Origin: JAUREX01 sp964472135
GTDB lineage: Bacteria; Pseudomonadota; Alphaproteobacteria; Rhodobacterales; Rhodobacteraceae
Assembly: GCA_964472135.1 (NCBI GenBank)
Contig: CAYYJB010000038.1
Location: 1-23,294, forward strand
Direction: 5' to 3'
DNA: 23,294 nt
Positions 1-7,342 of this stretch are shown piece after piece (position 1 is the stretch's first letter; the number at the start of each line of letters is the position of its first letter). The notes beneath the pieces were generated by a model that saw only the letters and a list, made by a program, of their open reading frames with translations, searched no databases and was not told the origin of the DNA. A program made the position numbers and the translations under genes.

Positions 1-1
1 G

Positions 2-403
2 GGCATGCTGAAGCATCGCGGCTTTCCGGGGCGGCTGCCCGGCACGGATTTCCAGTTCGTCATCCGCCACGCCAACAAGGAAGGCGCGACCCGCATCGTG
101 CGGCGCGAGCGCCACGCCGACCGCAAGCGGGTGGACCGGATGGCCGATCTGGGCTTCATGCAGGCGCTGTGGGACCATTTCGGGGCCGAGCCCTTCGTGC
201 GCGGCAACCTCGATGCGGGGCGGCTGTCGTGGCTCTTCGGCCGCGAGGTGGTGCCCGCCGAGGACCCCTTCGACCCCGAGAGCTACGGCGCGATGCTGAA
301 GATCGACGTGCGGCGGGCGCGCGTCTCGTTCCCCGAGGTGTTCGAGCTCGGCGACGAGGTGCCGCACGACCCCGAGGAACCCTTCGACGACTGGCCGGTC
401 TGA
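2..403 (+). CDS. Hypothetical protein upstream of pccA (5' end possibly missing)
   Basis: I do not recognise the family. The frame is open to the left edge, so the true start may lie outside the window; the first in-window ATG is at 5 and would give 132 residues. The visible protein is soluble, charged, and has no membrane segment or signal peptide. Its first third is basic (repeated Arg/His/Lys) and its tail is acidic, ending in DDWPV after several Glu/Asp-Pro pairs. It stops 31 bases before pccA on the same strand, so co-transcription with pccA is likely. From general knowledge of Rhodobacteraceae, pccB often precedes pccA with a small uncharacterised gene between them; this position fits, but pccB itself is not in the window. 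No function is proposed. Confidence 0.6.
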   Translation, partial: GMLKHRGFPGRLPGTDFQFVIRHANKEGATRIVRRERHADRKRVDRMADLGFMQALWDHFGAEPFVRGNLDAGRLSWLFGREVVPAEDPFDPESYGAMLKIDVRRARVSFPEVFELGDEVPHDPEEPFDDWPV

Positions 404-423
404 CCGGCGCCCCATGGACGACA

Positions 424-428
424 GAGGA
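424..428 (+). promoter_or_regulatory. Shine-Dalgarno of pccA
   Basis: GAGGA lies 6 bases before the ATG at 435. It selects that ATG over the in-frame ATG at 414, which has no comparable site and would add seven residues before the conserved MFKKILIANRGEIA start. Confidence 0.65.
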
Positions 429-434
429 CGCGAG

Positions 435-2435
435 ATGTTCAAGAAGATCCTGATTGCCAACCGGGGCGAGATCGCCTGCCGCGTCATCAAGACCGCGCGC
501 CGCATGGGCATCGCGACCGTCGCGGTCCATTCCGACGCCGACCGCAACGCGCTGCACGTGCGCATGGCCGACGAGGCGGTGCGGATCGGCCCCGCCCCCT
601 CGGCGCAATCCTACATCGCGATCGACCGCGTGCTCGACGCCATCCGCGCGACCGGGGCCGAGGCCGTCCATCCGGGCTACGGGTTCCTGTCGGAGAACAT
701 GAAGTTCGCCGCCGCGCTCGAGGAAATGGGCGTCACCTTCATCGGCCCGCCCTCGGGCGCGATCGAGGCGATGGGCGACAAGATCACCTCGAAGAAGATC
801 GCCTCGGGCGCGGGCGTCAGCACCGTGCCGGGCTACATGGGCCTCATCGCCGACGAGGATGAGGCCGTGCGGATCAGCCGCGAGATCGGCTATCCGGTGA
901 TGATCAAGGCCTCGGCCGGGGGCGGCGGCAAGGGCATGCGCATCGCATGGGACGAGGTGCAGGCGGCCGAGGGCTTCATCAGTTCGCGCAACGAGGCGGC
1001 GGCGAGCTTTGGCGACGATCGCATCTTCATCGAGAAGTTCGTGACCCAGCCCCGCCACATCGAGATCCAGGTCCTCGCCGACAAGCACGGCAATTGCGTC
1101 TATCTGCACGAGCGCGAATGCTCGATCCAGCGGCGCAACCAGAAGGTCATCGAAGAGGCGCCCTCGCCCTTCCTCGATCCCGCGACGCGCAAGGCGATGG
1201 GCGAGCAGGCCTGTGCGCTCGCCCGCGCCGTCGGTTACACCAGTGCGGGCACCGTCGAGTTCATCGTGGACGGCGCGCGCAACTTCTATTTCCTCGAGAT
1301 GAACACCCGCCTTCAGGTGGAGCATCCGGTGACCGAACTCATCACCGGGGTCGATCTGGTCGAGCAGATGATCCGCGTCGCGAACGGCGAGCCGCTACCC
1401 TTCGCGCAGGAGGATCTGCGCATCAACGGCTGGGCGATGGAAAGCCGCCTCTATGCCGAGGATCCCTATCGGGGCTTCCTGCCCTCGACCGGGCGGCTCA
1501 CGCGCTATCGCCCGCCGGCCGAGACGCGGAGCGACACCCACGCGGTCCGCAACGACACCGGCGTCTACGAGGGCGGCGAGATCAGCGTCCACTACGACCC
1601 GATGATCGCCAAGCTCTGCACCTGGGCGCCCGACCGGGCAGGCGCGATCGAGACGATGCGGGGCGCCCTCGATGCCTTCGAGGTCGAGGGGATCGGCCAC
1701 AACCTGCCGTTCCTCTCGGCGGTGATGGACCATCCGCGCTTCGTGTCGGGCGCGATCACCACCGCCTTCATCGCCGAGGAATACCCCGAGGGCTTCACGG
1801 GCGCGGTGCTGCCCGAGGCGGTCCTGCGCCGGGTGGCGGCGGCGGCCGTCGCGATGCACCGCGTGGCCGAGATCCGCCGCGCGCGCATCTCGGGCCGGAT
1901 GGACAACCACGAACGCAAGGTCGGCGCCGACTGGGTGGTGAGCCTTCAGGGCACTCAGATGCGCGCCCGCGTCGAGGCCGACCGGCGCGGCGCCACCGTC
2001 AGCTTCGAGGATGGGCCGAGCCACCGGGTCGAATCCGACTGGCGGCCGGGCACGCCGCTCGCGCGGCTTCAGGTCGATGGCACGGCGCTGGTGATCAAGA
2101 CGGGCAAGATCCCCTCGGGCTTCCGGATGCGGCTGAGGGGGGCCGATCTCAGGGTGCATGTGCGCACGCCCCGCGCGGCCGAACTGGCCGCGCTGATGCC
2201 CGAACGTGCGCCGCCCGACACCTCGCGGCTGCTCTTGTGCCCGATGCCGGGGCAGGTCGTGCGCATCTCGGTCGAGGAAGGCCAGGAGGTGCAGGAGGGG
2301 CAGGCGCTCGCCACCGTCGAGGCGATGAAGATGGAGAACATCCTGCGCGCCGAGCGCAAGGGCACCGTCCGCAAGATCAACGCCCGCCCCGGCGACACGC
2401 TGCGCGTGGACGAGGTCATCCTCGAGTTCGAATGA
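435..2435 (+). CDS. pccA: Propionyl-CoA carboxylase alpha subunit (biotin carboxylase + BCCP)
   Basis: This is the 666-residue biotin-carrying alpha subunit. It carboxylates biotin with ATP and bicarbonate and, with the PccB beta subunit, turns propionyl-CoA into (S)-methylmalonyl-CoA in the cytoplasm. The order is a biotin carboxylase N-domain (MFKKILIANRGEIACRV), an ATP-grasp domain with the glycine-rich KASAGGGGKGMR loop near residue 160, and the EMNTRLQVEHPVTE signature near 287-300. A BT-type linker domain follows, then a C-terminal biotinyl domain with EAMKMEN, where K632 is the expected biotinylation site. Length and order fit PccA rather than the shorter AccC. The start at 435 is favoured by the Shine-Dalgarno and by family starts. 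The partner mutase is at 11811, now separated by gene cluster A-J. MccA or other acyl-CoA carboxylase alpha subunits are the alternatives, but the mutase nearby supports PccA. Confidence 0.95.
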   Translation: MFKKILIANRGEIACRVIKTARRMGIATVAVHSDADRNALHVRMADEAVRIGPAPSAQSYIAIDRVLDAIRATGAEAVHPGYGFLSENMKFAAALEEMGVTFIGPPSGAIEAMGDKITSKKIASGAGVSTVPGYMGLIADEDEAVRISREIGYPVMIKASAGGGGKGMRIAWDEVQAAEGFISSRNEAAASFGDDRIFIEKFVTQPRHIEIQVLADKHGNCVYLHERECSIQRRNQKVIEEAPSPFLDPATRKAMGEQACALARAVGYTSAGTVEFIVDGARNFYFLEMNTRLQVEHPVTELITGVDLVEQMIRVANGEPLPFAQEDLRINGWAMESRLYAEDPYRGFLPSTGRLTRYRPPAETRSDTHAVRNDTGVYEGGEISVHYDPMIAKLCTWAPDRAGAIETMRGALDAFEVEGIGHNLPFLSAVMDHPRFVSGAITTAFIAEEYPEGFTGAVLPEAVLRRVAAAAVAMHRVAEIRRARISGRMDNHERKVGADWVVSLQGTQMRARVEADRRGATVSFEDGPSHRVESDWRPGTPLARLQVDGTALVIKTGKIPSGFRMRLRGADLRVHVRTPRAAELAALMPERAPPDTSRLLLCPMPGQVVRISVEEGQEVQEGQALATVEAMKMENILRAERKGTVRKINARPGDTLRVDEVILEFE

Positions 2436-2448
2436 ACGAAGCCCCCGG

Positions 2449-2476
2449 CGGGCGACCCCGCCCGTGCCGCGCGCGG
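2449..2476 (+). terminator. GC hairpins behind pccA (weak terminator candidate)
   Basis: CGGGC (2449-2453) pairs with GCCCG (2460-2464) across a six-base loop, followed by the palindrome CCGCGCGCGG (2467-2476). No T-run follows, so this is only a possible pause or termination site between pccA and gene A. In such GC-rich DNA short inverted repeats are common by chance. Confidence 0.25.
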
Positions 2477-2501
2477 CGACGGACGCGCGTGGCGGCTTCC
2501 C

Positions 2502-2545
2502 ATCTAGATCAACTTGAAGTAGAAATTTAGATTAATTGATTCCAT
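2502..2545 (+). promoter_or_regulatory. AT-rich promoter/operator region of the A-J cluster
   Basis: This is the most AT-rich patch in the window. It holds an imperfect direct repeat: TAGATCAACTTGA (2505-2517) and TAGATTAATTGA (2528-2539), starts 23 bases apart, about two helical turns. A possible -35 TTGAAG (2514-2519) is followed 16 bases later by a weak -10 TTGATT (2536-2541). It sits 34 bases before the first gene of the cluster. A promoter with a regulator site is the simplest reading; the exact elements are inference. Confidence 0.45.
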
Positions 2546-2560
2546 CCTGGATTTCAGGAT
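2544..2560 (+). promoter_or_regulatory. Perfect small inverted repeat in the leader of gene A
   Basis: ATCCTG (2544-2549), loop GATTT, CAGGAT (2555-2560). This 6-bp perfect stem lies between the AT-rich patch and the start codon of gene A. It could be an operator half-site pair or a leader RNA hairpin near the ribosome site. Confidence 0.35.
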
Positions 2561-2578
2561 CGGGCCCTGGGGCATCCC

Positions 2579-3610
2579 ATGTCCGCGGATTTGAGAGACG
2601 TCGCGATCCTCAGTGTCGGCAAGGCCGGACCGCAGGCTGCGGCCCGTCTCGCCGAGGCGATCGCGGTGCCGATCGAGGCGATTGTCGAGGCGCTCTATCG
2701 GGCGCCGACGCGCATCGCGGCCGGGCTGTCGCCCGGCGCCGCGCAGCACCTGGCGCGCAGCCTGTCGGAACTCGGGCTCGAGATCGCGGTCCTGCCTGGG
2801 GGCGCACCCCTCTCGCGCCCGCCCCTGATCGACATCGCGGCCGAGATCGTGGATCCGGCCCGGGCCGATGCCGCGGCCGCGGCGCTCGGCGCCTTTCTCG
2901 GGGTGGCGCCCCCCGCGGCGCTTGAATTGATGCTGACGCCGCCGGGGCTGATCCTCGGCGGTGTCACGCCGGCCACGCTCGGCGCGCTCTCCGCAAGCCT
3001 CCCCGAGGGCGCGGTGCGCCTGACCTCGGCCGAGCCCGACGCCTCGCGCTTCGCGCTCTTCGCGGGCCCCCTCGTGCCCGCGCAGCGCGCTGCGATCGCC
3101 GCGGCCCTGCCGGCCGGGGCTGGCTTCGCGCCGGACGGGTCGGTCACGGCCTTCGGCCTCGGCCGCGCGGAGGCCGAGGTCATCTGGCGCAGGCTGGGCG
3201 CGGTGCAGGACATCCGCCTCGTGAACGAGGCCTTCCTGCGCTGCGACATCGTCCTCGATGCCGCCCCACCCGATGCCGCGGCGGCGCTCGAATCGCTCGC
3301 GGGTGTGCCCGGCGATGTCTTCGACGAGCTGCGCGCGGCCCTGCCCCTGACGGTCGAGGAGGGGATCGCCCTTGCCGAGGCGCCCGCGCGGCTTGCGGCC
3401 TATGCCCAAGCGGGGCTGACGGCGCGGGCCGAACTCGCGACCTTCGCGATGGAGGCGCTCGATATCCTCGCGGCGCCCGAGGGGGCGCTGGCGCGGGCGG
3501 GTCTGCCCGATGCGCGCGCGCCGCTGCGCACCGCGCCCATGCCGCGCCCACGGGCGCGGCTGCTTCGGGCACGGCTCGAGGCGGCGGGCGCCGAGGTCAT
3601 CGCGGCATGA
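2579..3610 (+). CDS. Gene A: protein with repeated L7/L12-CTD-like modules
   Basis: First gene of the cluster; 343 residues, very Ala/Leu-rich, no signal peptide or membrane segment. It reads as about five degenerate units of 50-70 residues with a beta-alpha-alpha-beta pattern. The first (residues 6-73) has a Pro-Thr loop, then GLSPGAAQHLARSLSELG, then a strand. This resembles the C-terminal domain of ribosomal protein L7/L12 (KxGxxxxEAexlkkxLeeaGAxV). The last unit (about 290-343) ends RLLRARLEAAGAEVIAA, again like that domain. The middle units are worn. The L7/L12 domain is a known recruiting surface, so a scaffold or adaptor role is possible; this is inference from pattern, not a proven homology. 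The start at ATG 2579 has a weak GGGG ribosome site 6 bases upstream. The end overlaps gene B by ATGA, indicating translational coupling. Confidence 0.8.
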   Translation: MSADLRDVAILSVGKAGPQAAARLAEAIAVPIEAIVEALYRAPTRIAAGLSPGAAQHLARSLSELGLEIAVLPGGAPLSRPPLIDIAAEIVDPARADAAAAALGAFLGVAPPAALELMLTPPGLILGGVTPATLGALSASLPEGAVRLTSAEPDASRFALFAGPLVPAQRAAIAAALPAGAGFAPDGSVTAFGLGRAEAEVIWRRLGAVQDIRLVNEAFLRCDIVLDAAPPDAAAALESLAGVPGDVFDELRAALPLTVEEGIALAEAPARLAAYAQAGLTARAELATFAMEALDILAAPEGALARAGLPDARAPLRTAPMPRPRARLLRARLEAAGAEVIAA

Positions 3611-4200
3611 CCGCGCCCCGGCACCCGTCCGAAGGGACCGGTGCCGGGGCGCTGCATTTCGGCATCGCCGAGCAGGGCAAGGTGCTGGCCCTTGCCGGAC
3701 GCCACCGCGAGGCGCTCGGGCACTATCGCGCGGCGCTGCACCTCGCCGCGCGCGCCGGCGCGCCGCAGGTGGTGGCGCGCCACTATTTCCACTGCGCGGT
3801 CGAAAGCCTCGAGCATCTGGGCGCTTGGGCCGAGGTTGCCGATCTCTGCACCCGCGCGATCGAGGCGGCGCCGCCCGCGGAGCGATCCGAGTTCCACAGG
3901 CGAGACCGCGCCTGGCTGCTGGAGCGGCGCGGGCTTGCCCGGCTCGCGGCCGCACAGACCGGGGCCGCACAGACCGGGGCGGCCGAGGCGGACCTGCGCG
4001 CGGCGCTCGAACTTGCGGGCCCCGCGGGCGCGCCCCTCTCGGCCGAGGTCGTCGGCTGGCTGCGCAGCCGCTACACCATCGCGCCCGCGCGCCTTGCAGA
4101 AGCCCGCCGCCGGCATGGCGCCCAGATCGTGCGGCGAGACAGCGTCGATCCGTCCCGCGCCATTCCCCTTCCGACATCCCCGCCCGGAGACCCGACATGA
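3607..4200 (+). CDS. Gene B: TPR-like helical repeat protein
   Basis: 197 residues, no signal peptide. Residues about 17-125 form paired amphipathic helices of TPR type: GKVLALAGRHREALGHYRAAL is a good TPR core (slightly trimmed motif: ALAGRHREALGHYRAAL). A second pair runs around HYFHCAVESLEHLGAWAEVA and a third around ERRGLARLAAA with DLRAALELAG. TPRs bind peptides and organise complexes, so a chaperone or adaptor for the repeated beta proteins that follow is plausible. The C-terminal 50 residues are basic and then Pro-rich. A 15-bp tandem duplication gives AAQTG twice near residue 120. Its start overlaps the stop of A and its stop overlaps the start of C, both as ATGA, so A-B-C are translationally coupled. 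Confidence 0.8.
   Translation: MTAPRHPSEGTGAGALHFGIAEQGKVLALAGRHREALGHYRAALHLAARAGAPQVVARHYFHCAVESLEHLGAWAEVADLCTRAIEAAPPAERSEFHRRDRAWLLERRGLARLAAAQTGAAQTGAAEADLRAALELAGPAGAPLSAEVVGWLRSRYTIAPARLAEARRRHGAQIVRRDSVDPSRAIPLPTSPPGDPT
3948..3978 (+). repeat. 15-bp tandem duplication inside gene B
   Basis: Two adjacent copies of a 15-base unit (GCCGCACAGACCGGG phase) encode AAQTG AAQTG. It keeps the frame and lies in a helix linker. It is likely a recent slippage event. Confidence 0.7.
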
Positions 4201-6044
4201 GCGATCTGCGAGAGAAGACCCCCGGAGAAATCCTGACCGACGCGAGCGTTGCGGAATTCATCAGCGCGATGGGCCTCTCGATCGCGCAGGCGCAGACCGA
4301 GCTCGACCGAAACTCGATCGCGCAGGTCGGCGAATACCTGAAGCCGCAGAAGGGGCTCGAGGGCAAGTCGCTGCTCCAGCTCGGCCTGTCGCCGCCCTTC
4401 TATCACTATCAGCACGCCGATCTGAACGTCTCGCTGCAACTGACCATGAAGGTCGGCGAGACGCAGGCCTTCGGGATCGGGGGCAGCGTGAAGTTCGGGC
4501 TCGACAGCGGGGGGAAGGGCGCCGCATCGGGCGCGGCGCGGATGGCCGAGGTGACGCTCGCGTCCCTGCCTGCCAGCGTGACGGTAGACGGCAAGCAGAC
4601 CGAGGCCCCCGCGGGCGCGAACGCGGGCCTCGATTCAGCGGCCGAAACCCTTGCCGACGCGTTGCGCAAGCCCGCCGGGCCGTTCGACCGCGTCTTCATC
4701 GGTGGGGCGCGGCGCACTGTGAAGGCGGCGCTCGACCCCGCGACGGCAACAAATCCGATCATCACCGGCGGGGACGCGGCGGGCACCGCGGCCGCGATCG
4801 CCTTTCTGCCCACGACCGAGTCGAGCGTCGCCCTCCTCCGCATCAGCGCGACCCCCACGACCGGGCAGTCCGAGACCTTCACCCTTGCCCCGAACAAGTC
4901 GGCGACCGTCCAATCCGCCGCCGATGCCGATGCCTATGCCGCCGCTGTCGTCAGCGCCATCAGCGGCATCACGGGCTTCAGGGCGCGCCTCGTGCGCAAC
5001 GCGGGCGGGTCGGACCCGAACGCCCCGGCGGCGCCGGGCGTCATCGGCATCGCGCTCTTCGATACGGACGACGATCGGCTGAAACCCGCCGCGATCGCGG
5101 AACTTCAGGGCGTCGCGAACACCTTGCGCGGCAAGCAGACGCGGGTCGGGATCGACGGCTATGCCGACACGCGCGGCACGGTCGCCTATAATCAGGATCT
5201 GGGCGAGCGTCGCGCAAGGCGGGTGCAGGAGTTTCTGGTCAGGGCCGGGATCGAGGCAAGCCGGCTGACCGTCCGGGCTCCGGCCCCCGGCGAGACCCGG
5301 TGGGGCGCCACGACGGGCAATCCCGACAATCCGCAGTTCCGGCGCGTCGAGGTCGTCCTCGAAGGCGAGACCGCCCGATTCATCGTGGTCGAGAGCACCG
5401 GCACCACCCAGATTGACGACAAGCCGACACCGGACCTGACGGGCGGGGGTGCCGGAAACGGCTTCGTCTCGGTCTCGAAACTCGCGGCCAACCCGGTCGC
5501 GTCGGGAACCAAGATCAAGCTCGGCGACCCTGCCACCGATGTTGCGCTGAGCGGCGCGGCCGTGACGACAGGCGGCGCAACGCTCGCGGCCGACAGCCCC
5601 GAGGCCTTCGCCCAGAACCTGACCTCCGCGATCAACGCCCAGAGCACGGCCCACAAGGTGCGCGCCGTCCGCCGCGGCGCGATCGTCTATCTGGCGCATG
5701 CCGAGGACGCGGTCGTGCTCGACCTGCTCACGACGAAGTCGGGCGCGATCGCCCTTGCGGCGGCCGGCGGGGCGCGCATCACCAAGCCGCTTGACGCCGT
5801 CGCGTCGGGCGGAACGGGGGCGGACCAACCCGACGCCGCGGCGGGCGGGGGCACCAAGGTCTCGGTCGCCGTCGGGATGTCGGTCGACTACCGCACGAGC
5901 CGGATGTTCGAGACCTCGGTCAACGGCAACAGCGCGATCAGCGCACGGCTCGTGGCGGTGCCCGCCCCGGTCGAGTTCCTCGAGGAAATCCGCTCCTACC
6001 TGCCGAAGCCCGGCCCCCTGCCATCCCCCGGCCCGGCTGACTAG
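4197..6044 (+). CDS. Gene C: split module protein with nested OmpA-like domain
   Basis: 615 residues. Residues 9-90 carry the first half of the cluster module: helix with AQTELDRNS, then LGLSPPFYHY at 62-71. The second half is only at the far end (about 545-599), with a YRTSRMFETSVNGNSAIS core followed by ARLVAVPAPV. The roughly 440 residues between hold three similar units with a DSxEAxAxxLxxAI helix and RxVRxGxxV strand (about 112-190, 205-285, 437-515), somewhat like flagellin hook-IN repeats. Between units 2 and 3 (about 286-395) sits an OmpA-like domain with GYADTRG and NQDLGERRARRV. D324 and R339 stand 15 residues apart, as do the diaminopimelate-binding Asp and Arg in OmpA, so peptidoglycan binding looks intact. 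There is no signal peptide. An ATG at 4197 is chosen because it overlaps gene B's stop; the frame stays open upstream to 3510, but that part overlaps genes A and B. Confidence 0.85.
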   Translation: MSDLREKTPGEILTDASVAEFISAMGLSIAQAQTELDRNSIAQVGEYLKPQKGLEGKSLLQLGLSPPFYHYQHADLNVSLQLTMKVGETQAFGIGGSVKFGLDSGGKGAASGAARMAEVTLASLPASVTVDGKQTEAPAGANAGLDSAAETLADALRKPAGPFDRVFIGGARRTVKAALDPATATNPIITGGDAAGTAAAIAFLPTTESSVALLRISATPTTGQSETFTLAPNKSATVQSAADADAYAAAVVSAISGITGFRARLVRNAGGSDPNAPAAPGVIGIALFDTDDDRLKPAAIAELQGVANTLRGKQTRVGIDGYADTRGTVAYNQDLGERRARRVQEFLVRAGIEASRLTVRAPAPGETRWGATTGNPDNPQFRRVEVVLEGETARFIVVESTGTTQIDDKPTPDLTGGGAGNGFVSVSKLAANPVASGTKIKLGDPATDVALSGAAVTTGGATLAADSPEAFAQNLTSAINAQSTAHKVRAVRRGAIVYLAHAEDAVVLDLLTTKSGAIALAAAGGARITKPLDAVASGGTGADQPDAAAGGGTKVSVAVGMSVDYRTSRMFETSVNGNSAISARLVAVPAPVEFLEEIRSYLPKPGPLPSPGPAD

Positions 6045-6046
6045 CC

Positions 6047-6511
6047 ATGACAACGATACCCGCCGTCACGCGCGAACTCCTCTCGGCCCCGCTGCCCGAA
6101 ATCATCGAGCGGCTCGGCACCTCGATCGCCGATGCGCAGCGGGCGCTCGATCAGAATTCGATCCGCGAGGCCGCCGTGATGGCGACCGAGAAGGTCGAGG
6201 TCGGCGGCACGCAATACAGCCTCATGGCGCTCGGCTTCACCCCGACCTTCTACAGCTTCACCGAGGCCACCGTCGAGGCAAAGCTCAGCTTCTCGATGAG
6301 CGAGTCGACCGAGTTCGGGGTCACCGCCGGCCTGAACGTGGGGGTGATGGCCAAGGTCGTGATGGTCGCGGCCTCGGTCAGCGTCTCCTACGCCCGCAAG
6401 TTTTCGGTCAGCGCCGAGGGGATGAGCTCTATCGCCGCCCGCCTCGTCTCGCTGCCGCCGCCCCAACCGCTTGAAACCGTGCTGCGCCGCCTCGCTGCGG
6501 CCGCGGACTGA
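6047..6511 (+). CDS. Gene D: minimal module protein
   Basis: 154 residues, the shortest and clearest copy of the shared module; no signal peptide. Residues 9-40 are an amphipathic helix (ELLSAPLPEIIERLG then AQRALDQNS). LGFTPTFYSF is at 62-71, followed by an acidic strand (EATVEAKLSFSM). A glycine/valine/alanine-rich hydrophobic stretch lies at about 90-113. Then come YARKFSVSAEGMSS (115-128) and ARLVSLPPP (131-139), and a short closing helix. The hydrophobic stretch alternates like a beta hairpin and could be membrane-active or a packing core; this is speculation. The start is 2 bases after the stop of C. I do not recognise a named family with certainty; the layout recalls DUF2589 (helix with a PL-start, AQ motif, then a PLLxLVPxxxL strand) but this is from memory. 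Confidence 0.85.
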   Translation: MTTIPAVTRELLSAPLPEIIERLGTSIADAQRALDQNSIREAAVMATEKVEVGGTQYSLMALGFTPTFYSFTEATVEAKLSFSMSESTEFGVTAGLNVGVMAKVVMVAASVSVSYARKFSVSAEGMSSIAARLVSLPPPQPLETVLRRLAAAAD

Positions 6512-6520
6512 ACCCTGCAC

Positions 6521-6526
6521 AGGAGG
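6521..6526 (+). promoter_or_regulatory. Strong Shine-Dalgarno of gene E
   Basis: AGGAGG, 6 bases before the ATG at 6533. It is the strongest ribosome site in the cluster, suggesting E is made in greater amount than its coupled neighbours. It also fixes the start. Confidence 0.7.
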
Positions 6527-6532
6527 AACCCC

Positions 6533-7303
6533 ATGTCGATCGGTCAGGAACTTCTCAATGTCCCGATGGGGGACATGATCCGGCAGATGGCCTTTGCCAT
6601 CGCCGAAGGCCAGATGAAGCTCGATGCGACCTCGATCGAGATCGCCGAGATGATGGGCGGCCTGCGCGTCCTGCGCGACGACGACGGCAACGTGACGTTC
6701 GATGACAGCCGGGTCTTCTTCGGCGCCGAGACGATGACGGTGCGCGAGGCGCAGGCCTACATCGCGGCCGACAAGGCCCTGAGCGGGGGCGATGCGAATG
6801 CGCTGAACGATCTGCTCGAACTCAACGGCATCGAAGAACCCGACGCAAGCGCCACGGCCGAGGAAAAGAAGAAATACCTTGAAACAAGGATCCGCGTCCC
6901 GATGCGGCTGTCGATGCTCGAACTCGGCTTTTCGCCGACCTTCTACCAGTTCGTCGACACGATCATCGAGGTCAAGATCGCGATCAAGATCAGCCGGGAG
7001 CAAGGCTTTTCGAGGACATCGCGCAACGCCAACAGGACGAATCAGAACCAGTCGCGCGGTGGCGGCCTCGTCGGCGCAATCCTGGGTGGTCGGCGGTCTT
7101 CGAACGAGACCGTCACCACCAGCCAGGTCGATGCGTCCTATTCGTCGAAATACAGCTATTCGGCCGAGGGCGCGAGCCTCTTGCGGACCAAGCTGGTCCC
7201 CATCCCCCCGCCCGCGGTCCTCGAGGAGCGGGTGCGCCGGCAGATGGACGAGGACACCGAACGCCGCCGCCGGCAAATCGAGGCGGAATTGAACAAGCCC
7301 TGA
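6533..7303 (+). CDS. Gene E: module protein with acidic insert and Gln/Asn linker
   Basis: 256 residues, no signal peptide. The helix half is at 5-42 (ELLNVPMGDMIRQM, then GQMKLDATS). An insert of about 75 acidic, helical residues (43-118) follows, absent from D. The strand half begins RVPMRLSMLE and LGFSPTFYQF (131-140), then IIEVKIAIKIS. A polar Arg/Asn/Gln/Ser linker with a short GGGLVGAILGG patch (about 157-196) leads to YSSKYSYS and AEGASLLRTKLVPIPPP (211-227). The end is a charged coiled-coil-like helix rich in Glu and Arg. It is very close to F in the two conserved halves, so E and F are recent paralogs compared with D, C and J. An abundant structural subunit is a reasonable guess given its ribosome site. 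Confidence 0.87.
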   Translation: MSIGQELLNVPMGDMIRQMAFAIAEGQMKLDATSIEIAEMMGGLRVLRDDDGNVTFDDSRVFFGAETMTVREAQAYIAADKALSGGDANALNDLLELNGIEEPDASATAEEKKKYLETRIRVPMRLSMLELGFSPTFYQFVDTIIEVKIAIKISREQGFSRTSRNANRTNQNQSRGGGLVGAILGGRRSSNETVTTSQVDASYSSKYSYSAEGASLLRTKLVPIPPPAVLEERVRRQMDEDTERRRRQIEAELNKP

Positions 7304-7342
7304 GCCTGACCCGCCCGCCAATCCCGACCAAGGAGACCCGAG

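Noticed and set aside
947..2530. 527-residue plus-strand frame inside pccA
   Set aside because: Frame-shifted shadow of pccA with low-complexity Arg/Gly/Ala sequence.
3510..4196. Long N-terminal extension of gene C
   Set aside because: It would overlap genes A and B entirely and has shadow-type composition. The ATG at 4197 overlaps the stop of B and starts at the module.
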